Shown here one piece after another: positions 37,739-49,349 of a stretch of 64,000 nucleotides of DNA. Source of the DNA: Meandrina meandrites (Eukaryota; Cnidaria; Anthozoa; Scleractinia; Meandrinidae); contig OY855912.1 of NCBI GenBank assembly GCA_963693305.1, positions 126,501 to 190,500 on the forward strand, read 5' to 3'. The stretch's first letter is position 1. The number at the start of each line of letters is the position of its first letter. The translations under genes and the position numbers were made by a program. The notes under the pieces were generated by a model. It did not search any database, had not been told where the DNA came from, and saw only the letters and a list, made by a program, of their open reading frames with translations.

Positions 37739-40700
37739 GTACTGTGTATAGTGCACAGTGCACAGAGTACAGTGTACCGTGTATAGTTCACACTGCACAG
37801 CGTACAGTGTACCGTGTATAGTGCACAGCACACAGAGTACAGTGTACCGTGTATAGTGCACAGTGCACAGACTACAGTGTACCGTGTATAGTGCACAGAG
37901 TACAGTGTACCGTGTATAGTGTACAGTGCACAGAGTACAGTGCACAGAGTACAGTGTACCGTGTATAGTTAACATAGTACAGTGTACCGTGTATAGTGCA
38001 CAGAGTACAGTGTACCGTGTTTAGTGCACAGTGCACAGAGTGCAGTGTACCGTGTATAGTGCACAGTGCACAGAGTACAGTGTACCGTGTATAGTGCACA
38101 GTGCACAGAGTACAGTGTACTGTGTTTAGTGCACAGGGCATAGAGTACAGTGTACCGTGTAAAGTGCAGAGTACAGTGTACTGTGTATAGTGCACAGTGC
38201 ACAGAGTACAGTGTACCGTGTATAGTGCACAGTGCACAGCATACAGTGTACCGTGTATAGTGCACAGCACACAGAGTACAGTGTACCGTGTATAGTGCAC
38301 AGTGCACAGAGTACAGTGCACTGTGTATAGTGCACAGTGCACAGAGTACAGTGTACCGTGTATAGTGCACGGTGCACAGAGTACAGTGTACCACGTATAG
38401 TGCACAGGGCACAGAGTACAGTGTACCGTGGATAGTGCACAGAGTACAGGGTACTGTTTATAGTGGACAGTGCACAGAGTACAGTGTACCGTGTATAGTG
38501 CACAGTGCACAGTGTACCATGTATAGTGATTACAGTACAGTGTACCGTGTATAGTAAACAGTGCACAGAGTACAGTGTACCGTGTATAGTGCACAGAGTA
38601 CAGTGTACCGTTTATAGTGCACAGTGCACAGAGTACAGTGTACTATGTATAGTGCACAGAGTACAGTGTACCGTGTATTAGAAAACAGTGCATAGTGCAC
38701 AGAGTACAGTCTACCGTGTATAGTGCACAGTGCACAGAGTACACTGTACCGTGTATAGTGCACAGTGCACAGTGCACAGAGTACAGTGTACCGTGTATAG
38801 TGCACAGCGCACAGAGTACAGTGTACCGTGTATAGTGCACAGAGTACTGTGTACCGTGTATGGTGTACACTGCACAGAGTACAGTGTACCGTGTATAGTG
38901 AACAGAGTACAGTGTGCCGTGTATAGTGCACAGAGTACAGTGTACCGTGTATAGTGCACAGTGCACAGAGTACAGTGTACCGTGTATAGTAAACAGTGCA
39001 CAGGGTACAGTGTACCGTGTATAGTGCACAGTGAACAGAGTACAGTGTACCGTGTATAGTGCACAGAGTACTGTGTACCGTGTATGGTGTACAGTGCACA
39101 GAGTACAGTGTACCGTGTATAGTGAACCGAGTACAGTGTGCCGTGTATAGTGCACAGAGTACAGTGTACCGTGTATAGTGCACAGTGCACAGAGTACAGT
39201 GTACCGTGTATAGTACACAGCGCACAGGATACAGTGTACCGTGTATAGTGCACAGAGCACAGAGTACAGTGTACCGTGTTTAGTGCACAGGGCATAGAGT
39301 ACAGTGTACCGTGTATAGTGCACAGAGTACTGTGTACCGTGTATGGTGTACAGTGCACAGAGTACAGTGTACCGTGTATAGTGCACAGTGCAGAGAGTAC
39401 AGTGTACCGTGTATTGTGCACAGAGTACAGTGTACCGTGTATGGTCCACAGTGCACAGAGTACAGTGTACCGTGTATAGTGCACAGAGTACAGTGTACCA
39501 TGTATAGTGCACAGAGTACAGTGTACCGTGTATAGTGCACAGAGTAGAGTGTACCGTGTATAGTGCACAGTGCACAGAGTACAGTGTACCGTGCATAGTG
39601 CACAGTGCAGAGAGTACAGTGTACCGTGTATAGTGCACAGAGTACATGGTTCCGTGTATAGTGCAAAGAGTACAGTGTACCGTGTATAGTGCACAGAGTA
39701 CAGTGTACCGTGTATAGTGCACAGTGCACAGAGTACAGTGTACCGTGTATAGAGCACAGTGCACTGAGTCCAGTGTACCGTGTATAGTGCACAGTGCACA
39801 GAGTACAGTGTACCATGTATAGTGCACAGTGCACAGAGTACAGTGTACCGTGTATAGTGCACAGTGCACAGTGCACAGAGTACAGTGTACTGTGTATAGT
39901 GCACAGCGCACAGAGTACAGTGTATATACCGTGTATATACCGTGTATATACCGTGTATATACCGTGTATATACCGTATATACTACTATACCGTGTATAGT
40001 GCACAGTGCACAGAGTACAATGTACCGTGTATAGTGCACAGTGCACAGTGCACAGTGTACCGTGTATAGTGCACAGAGTACAGTGTACCGTGTATAGTGC
40101 ACAGAGTAGAGTGTAGCGTGTATAGTGCACAGTGCACAGAGTACAGTGTACCGTGTATAGTAAACAGTGCACAGAGTACAGTGTACCGTGTATAGTGCAC
40201 AGTGCACAGTGCACAGAGTACAGTGTACCGTGTATAGTGCACAGTGCACAGTGCACAGAGTACAGTGTACCGTGTATAGTGCACAGCGCACAGAGTACAG
40301 TGTACCGTGTATAGTGCACAGAGTACTTTGTACCGTCTATGGTGTACAGTGCACAGAGTACAGTTTACCGTGTATACTGAACAGAGTACAGTGTGCCCTG
40401 TATAGTGCACAGAGTACAGTGTACCGTGTATAGTGCACAGTGCACAGAGTACAGTGTACCGTGTATAGTACACAGTGCACAGGGTACAGCGTACCGTGTA
40501 TAGTGCACAGTGCACAGAGTACAGTGTACCGTGTTTAGTGCACAGGGCATAGAGTACAGTGTACCGTGTATAGTGGAGAGTACAGTGTACTGTGTATAGT
40601 GCACAGTGCACAGAGTACAGTGTACGGTGTATAGTGCACAGTGCACAGCGTACAGTGTACCGTGTATAGTGCCCAGCACACAGAGTACAGTGTACCGTGT

Positions 40701-43700
40701 ATAGTGCACAGTGCACAGAGTACAGTGTACCGTGTATAGTGCACAGTGCACAGAGTACAGTGTACCGTGTATAGTGCACAGAGTACAGTGTACCGTGTAT
40801 AGTGTACAGTGCACAGAGTACACTGCACAGAGTACAGTGTACCGTGTATAGTGCACAGAGTACAGTGTACCGTGTTTAGTGCACAGTGCACAGAGTACAG
40901 TGTACCGTGTATAGAGCACAGTGCACTGAGTACAGTGTACCGTATATAGTGCACAGTTTACAGAGTACAGTGTAGCGTGTATAGTGCACAGTGCACAGAG
41001 TACAGTGTACCGTGTATAGTAAACAGTGCACAGAGTACAGTGTACCGTGTATAGTGCACAGTGCACAGTGCACAGAGTACAGTGTACCGTGTATAGTGCA
41101 CAGCGCACAGAGTACAGTGTACCGTGTATAGTGCACAGAGTACTTTGTACCGTCTATGGTGTACAGTGCACAGAGTACAGTTTACCGTGTATACTGAACA
41201 GAGTACAGTGTGCCCTGTATAGTGCACAGAGTACAGTGTACCGTGTATAGTGCACAGTGCACAGAGTACAGTGTACCGTGTATAGTACACAGTGCACAGG
41301 GTACAGCGTACCGTGTATAGTGCACAGTGCACAGAGTACAGTGTACAGTGTTTAGTGCACAGGGCATAGAGTACAGTGTACCGTGTATAGTGGAGAGTAC
41401 AGTGTACTGTGTATAGTGCACAGTGCACAGAGTACACTGTACGGTGTATAGTGCACAGTGCACAGCGTACAGTGTACCGTGTATAGTGCCCAGCACACAG
41501 AGTACAGTGTACCGTGTATAGTGCACAGTGCACAGAGTACAGTGTACCGTGTATAGTGCACAGTGCACAGAGTACAGTGTACCGTGTATAGTGCACAGAG
41601 TACAGTGTACCGTGTATAGTGTACAGTGCACAGAGTACACTGCACAGAGTACAGTGTACCGTGTATAGTGAACATAGTACAGTGTACCGTGTATAGTGCA
41701 CAGAGTACAGTGTACCGTGTTTAGTTCACAGTGCACAGAGTACAGTGTACCGTGTATAGAGCACAGTGCACTGAGTACAGTGTACCGTATATAGTGCACA
41801 GTTCACAGAGTACAGTGTACCGTGTATAGTGCACAGTGCACAGAGTACAGTGTACCGTGTATAGTGCACAGTGCACAGTGCACAGAGTACAGTGTACCGT
41901 GTATAGTGCACAGTGCACAGTGCACAGAGTACAGTGTACCGTGTATAGTGCACAGTGCACAGCGTACAGTGTACCGTGTATAGTGCAAAGCACAGAGTAC
42001 AGTGTACCGTGTATAGTGCACAGTGCACAGAGTACAGTGTACCGTGTATGGTGTACAGTGCACAGAGTACAGTGTACCGTGTATAGTGAACAGAGTACAG
42101 TGTGCCGTGTATAGTGCACAGAGTACAGTGTACCGTGTATAGTGCATAGTGCACAGAGTACAGTGTACCGTGTATAGTTCGCAGTGCACAGGGTACAGTG
42201 TACCGTGTATAGTGCACAGTGCACAGAGTACAGTGTACCGTGTTTAGTGCACAGGGCATAGAGTACAGTGTACCGTGTATAGTGCACAGAGTACTGTGTA
42301 CCGTGTATGGTGTACAGTGCACAGAGTACAGTGTACCGTGTATAGTGCACAGTGCAGAGAGTACACAGTGTACCGTGTATGGTGCACAGTGCACAGAGTA
42401 CAGTCTACCGTTTATAATGCACAGAGTACAGTATACGGTGTATAGTGCACAGAGTACAGTGTACCGTGTATAGTGCACAGAGTAGAGTGTACCGTGTATA
42501 GTGCACAGTGCACAGAGTACAGTGTACCGTGCATAGTGCACAGTGCAGAGAGTACAGTGTACCGTGTATAGTGCACTGAGTACAGTGTACCGTGTATAGT
42601 GCAAAGAGTACAGTGTACCGTGTATAGTGCACAGAGTACAGTGTACCGTGTATAGTGCACAGTGCACAGAGTACAGTGTACCGTGTATAGAGCACAGTGC
42701 ACTGAGTCCAGTGTACCGTGTATAGTGCACAGTGCACAGAGTACAGTGTACCGTGTATAGTGCACAGTGCACAGAGTACAGTGTACCGTGTATAGTGCAC
42801 AGTGCACAGTGCACAGAGTACAGTGTACCGTGTATAGTGCACAGTGCACAGTGCACAGAGTACAGTGTACCGTGTATAGTGCACAGCGCACAGAGTAGAG
42901 TGTATATACCGTGTATATACCGTGTATATACCGTATATACTACTATACCGTGTATAGTGCACGGTGCACAGAGTACAGTGTACCGTGTATAGTGCACAGT
43001 GCACAGTGCACAGAGTACAGTGTACCGTGTATAGTGCACACAGTACAGTGTACCGTGTATAGTGCACAGAGTAGAGTGTACCGTGTATAGTGCACAGTGC
43101 ACAGAGTACAGTGTACCGTGTATAGTGCACAGTGCACAGAGTACAGTGTACCGTGTATAGTGCACAGTGCACAGTGCACAGAGTACAGTGTACCGTGTAT
43201 AGTGCACAGCGCACAGTGCACAGAGTACAGTGTACCGTTTATAGTGCACAGCGCACAGAGTACAGTGTACCGTGTATAGTGCACAGAGTACTATGTACCG
43301 TGTATGGTGTATAGTGCACAGAGTACAGTGTACCGTTTATAGTGCACAGAGTAGAGTGTACCGTGTATAGTGCACAGTGCACAGAGTACAGTGTACCGTG
43401 CATAGTGCACTGTGCAGAGAGTACAGTGTACCGTGTATAGTGCACAGAGTACAGTGTACCGTGTATAGTGCAAAGAGTACAGTGTACCGTGTATAGTGCA
43501 CAGAGTACAGTGTACCGTGTATAGTGCACAGTGCACAGAGTACAGTGTACCGTGTATAGAGCACAGTGCACTGAGTCCAGTGTACCGTGTATAGTGCACA
43601 GTGAACAGAGTACAGTGTACCGTGTATAGTGCACAGTGCACAGAGTACAGTGTACCGTGTATAGTGCACAGTGCACAGTGCACAGAGTACAGTGTACCGT

Positions 43701-46700
43701 GTATAGTGCACAGCGCAGAGAGTACAGTGTATATACCGTGTATATACCGTGTATATACCGTGTATATACCGTATATACTACTATACCGTGTATAGTGCAC
43801 AGTGCACAGAGTACAGTGTACCATGTATAGTGCACAGTGCACAGTGCAGAGAGTACAGTGTACCGTGTATAGTGCACAGAGTACAGTGTACCGTGTATAG
43901 TGCACAGAGTAGAGTGTACCGTGTATAGTGCACAGTGCACAGAGTACAGTGTACCGTGCATAGTGCACAGTGCACTGAGTCCAGGGTACCGTGTATAGTG
44001 CACAGTGCACAAAGTACAGTGTACCGTGTATAGTGCACAGTGCACAGAGTACAGTGTACCGTGTATAGTGCACAGTGCACAGTGCACAGTGCACAGAGTA
44101 CAGTGTACCGTGTATAGTGCACAGTGCACAGTTCACAGAGTACAGTGTACCGTGTATAGTGCACAGCGCACAGAGTACAGTGTACCGTGTATAGTGCACA
44201 GAGTACTGTGTACCGTGTATGGTGTACAGTGCACAGAGTACAGTGTACCGTGTATAGTGAACAGAGTACAGTGTGCCGTGTATAGTGCACAGTGCACAGT
44301 GCACAGAGTACAGTGTACCGTGTATAGTGCACAGAGTACAGTGTACCGTGTTTAGTGCACAGGGCATAGAGTACAGTGTACCGTGTATAGTGCAGAGTAC
44401 AGTGTACTGTGTATAGTGCACAGTGCACAGAGTACAGTGTACAGTGTATAGTGCACAGTGCACAGCGTACAGTGTACCGTGTATAGTGCACAGCACACAG
44501 AGTACAGTGTACCGTGTATAGTGCACAGTGCACAGTGCACATAGTACAGTGTACCGTGTATAGTGCACAGCGCACAGCGTACAGTGTACCGTGTATAGTG
44601 CAAAGCACACAGAGTACAGTGTACCGTGTATAGTGCACAGTGCACAGAGTACAGTGTACCGTGTATGGTGTACAGTGCACAGAGTACAGTGTACCGTGTA
44701 TAGTGAACAGAGTACAGTGTGCCGTGTATAGTGCACAGTGCACAGTGCACGGAGTACAGTGTACCGTGTATAGTGCACAGAGTACAGTGTACCGTTTTTA
44801 GTGCACAGGGCATAGAGTACAGTGTACCGTGTATAGTGGAGAGTACAGTGTACTGTGTATAGTGCACAGTGCACAGAGTACAGTGTACGGTGTATAGTGC
44901 ACAGTGCACAGCGTACAGTGTACCGTGTATAGTGCCCAGCACACAGAGTACAGTGTACCGTGTATAGTGCACAGTGCACAGAGTACAGTGTACCGTGTAT
45001 AGTGCACAGTGCACAGAGTACAGTGTACCGTGTATAGTGCACAGAGTACAGTGTACCGTGTATAGTGTACAGTGCACAGAGTACAGTGCACAGAGTACAG
45101 TGTACCGTGTATAGTGAACATAGTACAGTGTACCGTGTATAGTGCACATAGTACAGTGTACCGTGTTTAGTGCACAGTGCACAGAGTACAGTGTACCGTG
45201 TATAGTGCACAGTGCACAGAGTACAGTGTACCGTGTATAGAGCACAGTGCACTGAGTCCAGTGTACCGTGTATAGTGCACAGTGCACAGAGTACAGTGTA
45301 CCGTGTATAGTGCACAGTGCACAGAGTACAGTGTACCGTGAATAGTGCACAGTGCACAGTGCACAGAGTACAGTGTACCGTGTATAGTGCACAGCGCACA
45401 GAGTACAGTGTATATACCGTGTATATACAGTGTATATACCGTATATACTACTATACCGTGTATAGTGCACAGTGCACAGAGTACAGTGTACCGTGTATAG
45501 TGCACAGTGCACAGTGCACAGTGTACAGTGTACCGTGTATAGTGCACAGAGTAGAGTGTACCGTGTATAGTGCACAGTGCACAGAGTACAGTGTACCGTG
45601 CATAGTGCACAGTGCAATGAGTCCAGTGTACAGTGTATAGTGCACAGTGCACAGAGTACAGTGTACCGTGTATAGTGCACAGTGCACAGAGTACAGTGTA
45701 CCGTGTAAAGTGCACAGTGCACAGTGCACAGAGTACAGTGTACCGTGTATAGTGCACAGTGCACAGTGCACAGAGTACAGTGTACCGTGTATAGTGCACA
45801 GCGCACAGAGTACAGTGTACCGTGTATAGTGCACAGAGTACTTTGTACCGTGTATAGTGTACAGTGCACAGAGTACAGTGTACCGTGTATAGTGAACAGA
45901 GTACAGTGTACCGTGTATAGTGCACAGTGCACAGAGTACAGTGTACCGTGTATAGTACACAGTGCACAGGGTACAGTGTACCGTGTATAGTGCAGAGTGC
46001 ACAGAGTACAGTGTACCGTGTTTAGGGCACAGGGCATAGAGTACAGTGTACCGTGTATAGTGCAGAGTACAGTGTACTGTGTATAGTGCACAGTGCACAG
46101 AGTACAGTGTACCGTGTATAGTGCACAGTGCACAGCGTACAGTGTACCGTGTATAGTGCACAGCACACAGAGTACAGTGTACCGTGTATAGTGCACAGTG
46201 TACAGAGTACAGTGTACCGTGTATAGTGCACAGTGCACAGAGTACAGTGTACCGTGTATAGTGCACAGTGCACAGAGTACAGTGTACCGTGTATAGTGCA
46301 CAGTGCACAGAGTACAGTGTACCGTGTATAGTGCACAGAGTACAGTGTACCGTGTATAGTGTACAATGCACAGAGTACAGTGCACAGAGTACAGTGTACC
46401 GTGTATAGTGCACATAGTACAGTGTACCGTGTTTAGTGCACAGTGCACAGAGTACAGTGTACCGTGTATAGTGCACAGTGCACAGAGTACAGTGTACCGT
46501 GTATAGTGCACAGTGCACAGAGTACAGTGTACCGTGTTTAGTGCACAGGGCATAGAGTACAGTGTACCGTGTAAAGTGCAGAGTACAGTGTACTGTGTAT
46601 AGTGCACAGTGCACAGACTACAGTGTACCGTGTATAGTGCACAGTGCACAGCGTACAGTGTACCGTGTATAGTGTACAGCACAAAGAGTACATTGTACCG

Positions 46701-46898
46701 TGTATAGTGCACAGTGCACAGAGTACAGTGCACCGTGTACAGTGCACAGTGCACAGAGTACAGTGTACCGTGTATAGTGCACGGTGCACAGAGTACAGTG
46801 TACCGTGTATAGTGCACATTGCACAGAGTACAGTGTACCACGTATAGTGCACAGAGTACTTTGTACCGTGTATGGTGTACAGTGCACAGAGTACAGTG
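37739..46898 (-). repeat. Satellite A array, minus orientation (block 4)
   Basis: Begins at GTACTGTGTATAGTGCACAG directly after a truncated B unit. The GTGTATTAGAAAACAGTGC marker is at about 38671-38689 and its partner ACCACGTATAGTGC at about 38391. TATA-rich boxes lie near 39925, 42902, 43729 and 45409. A higher-order repeat of about 817 bp links 40.2-40.4 kb with 41.0-41.25 kb, identical over about 220 bp. The 849-codon open frame at 44352-46901 is a repeat artefact. Confidence 0.95.
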
Positions 46899-46902
46899 CA
46901 CT
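46895..46902. repeat. Inversion centre J4 within satellite A
   Basis: Orientation flips at AGTGCACT, an 8-bp palindrome shared by both orientations: GAGTACAGTGCAC on the left continues as TGTGCACTATACACGG on the right. It lacks the 8-bp spacer seen at J2 and is a separate event. Confidence 0.85.
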
Positions 46903-47617
46903 GTGCACTATACACGGTATAGTAGTATATACGGTATATACACGGTATATACACGGTATATACACGGTATATACACTGTACTCTGTGCGCTGTGCACTAT
47001 ACACGGTACACTGTACTCTGTGCACTGTGCACTAAACACGGTACACTGTACTGTGTGCACTATGCACTATACACGGTACACTGTACCCTGTGCACTGTGT
47101 ACTATACACGGTACACTGTACTCTGTGCACTGTGAACTATACACGGTACACTGTACTCTGTGCACTATGCACGGCACATTGTACTCTGTTCACTATACAC
47201 GGTACACTGTACTCTGTGCACTGTACACCATACACGGTACACAGTACTCTGTGCACTATACACGGTACACTGTACTCTGTGCGCTGTGCACTATACACGG
47301 TACACTGTACTCTGTGCACTGTGCACTGTGCACTATACACGGTACACTGTACTCTGTGCACTGTGCACTGTGCACTATACACGGTACACTGTACTCTGTG
47401 CACTGTGCACTATACACGGTATAGTAGTATATACGGTATATACAAGGTATATACACTGTACTCTGTGCGCTGTGCACTATACACGGTACACTGTACTCTG
47501 TGCACTGTGCACTGTGCACCATACACGGTACACTGTACTCTCTGCACTGTGCACTATACACGGTACACTGTACTCTCTGCACTAGACACGGTACACTGTA
47601 CTCTGTGCACTACACAG
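46899..47617 (+). repeat. Satellite A array, plus orientation (block 5, short)
   Basis: Only about 720 bp, starting almost at once with a TATA-rich box (about 46917-46977) and including a second (about 47419-47456, AAGG type). Variant CGGCACATTG at 47172 lies 446 bp from the B boundary, exactly as at 2965. The block matches the last 0.5 kb before the first A/B boundary, so it is a copy of that edge. Confidence 0.95.
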
Positions 47618-49322
47618 CTGGCTTTTTGCGCTGCTTGCAAAAGCCGACCCAAAATTGTGGTTTGAAACCAAACTCGTGGAATTCGATCCCAAGGGTGTTT
47701 CTTCGTTTCGCCTCGATGAGGAATTTAAAAAAAACGAGTTTGAACGCAATTGGCCGACCTTCGTCAACCCAGCGTTTTCCTCTTCTTGGTAAATCCACCC
47801 CAAAATGGTGGTATGAAACCGACCTCGTGGAAATCGATCCCAAGGGTGTTTTTTCGTTTTGCCCCGATGGGGATAGTCGAAAAAACGAGTTTTGAACGCA
47901 ATTGGACGACCTTCGTCAACCCGGGGTTTTGCGCTGCTGGGAAAAGCCCACCCAAAATGGTGGTATGAAGCCGACCTCGTGGAATTCGATCCAAAGGGTG
48001 TTTTTTCGTTTCGCCCCGATGGGGAAACTCGAAAAAACGAGTTTTCAACGCAATTTGACGACATTCGTCAACCCGCCTTTTTGCACTGCTTGCAAAAGCC
48101 CAGCAAAAATGGTGGTATGAAACCGACCTCGTGGAATTTGATCCCAACGGTGTTTTTTTGTTCCGTCCCGATGGGGAAACTCGACAAAACGAGTTTTCAA
48201 CCCAATTGGACGACCTTGGTCAAACCGGCGTTTTGCCCTGCTTGGAAAATCCTACCCAAAATGGTGGTATGAAACCGACCTCGTGGAATTCGATCACAAG
48301 GGTGTTTTTTCGTTTCGCCCCGATGGGGAAACTCGACAAAACGAGTTTTGAACGCAATTGGACGACCTTCGTGAACCCGGCGTTTTCCGCTGCTTGGTAA
48401 AGCCCAGCAAAAATAGGGGTATGAAACCGACCTCGTGGAATTCGATCCCAAGGGTGTTTTTTCGTTTCGCCCCGATGGGGAAACTCGAAAAAACGCGTTT
48501 TGAACGCAATTGGACGACCCTCGTCAACCCGGCTTTTTGCACTGCTTGCAAAAGCCCACTCAAAATGGTGGTATGAAATCGAAATTTGTAATATCGATTC
48601 CAAGGGTTTTTCTGCGTTTCGCTCCGATGGGGAAAGTTGAAAAAACGCGTTTTGAACGCAATTGGACGACCTTCGTCAACCCGGCTTTTTCCGCTGCTTG
48701 GAAAAGCCCACCCAAAATGGTGGCATGAAACCGAAATTTTAAAATTCGATCCCAAGGGTGTTTTTTTTGTTTCCCCCCAATGGGGAAAATTAACAAAACG
48801 CGTTTTGAACGCAATTGGACCACTTTCGTGAACCCGGCTTTTTCCGCTGCTTGGAAAAGCCCACCCAAAATGGTGGCATGAAACCGAAATTTTAAAATTC
48901 GATCCCAAGGGTGTTTTTTCGTTTCCCCCCGATGGGGAAATTTAACAAAACGCGTTTTGAACGCAATTGGACCACTTTCGTGAACCAGGCTTTTTCCGCT
49001 GCTTGGAAAAGCCCACCCAAAATAGTGGCAGGAAACCGAAATTGTAAAATTCGATCCCAAGGGTGTTTTTTCGCTTCGCCCCGATGAGGAAAGTTGAAAA
49101 AACGCGTTTTGAACGCAATTGGACGACCTTCGTCAACCCGGCTTTTTCCGCTGCTTGGATAAGCCCACCCAAAATGGTGGCAGGAAACCGAAATTGTAAA
49201 ATTCGCTCCCAAGGGTGTTTTTTCGCTTCGCCCCGATGGGGAAAGTTGAAAAAACGCGTTTTGAAAGCAATTGGATGACCTTCGTGAACCCGGCTTTTTC
49301 TGCTGCTTGGAAAAGCCCACCC
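47618..49322 (+). repeat. Satellite B array, plus orientation (left arm of palindrome 2)
   Basis: About 11 units of 152 bp, B1 from the boundary to about 48560 and then B2. The A/B boundary sequence, with CAGCTG at 47615-47620, matches 3408-3413. The B2 units include a run with TTTAACAAAACGCG and GGACCACTTTCGTGAACC, also found near 37455-37640. Confidence 0.95.
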
Positions 49323-49349
49323 GAAATTTCGGTTTCATGCCACCATTTT
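49323..49349. repeat. Inversion centre J1' between B+ and B- arms (27-bp spacer)
   Basis: GCCCACCC (49315-49322) faces GGGTGGGG (49350-49357). The 27-base spacer begins GAAATTTCGG and ends GCCACCATTTT; it is the exact reverse complement of the 6332-6358 spacer. CCGAAATTTCGG is at 49321-49332. Confidence 0.9.
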
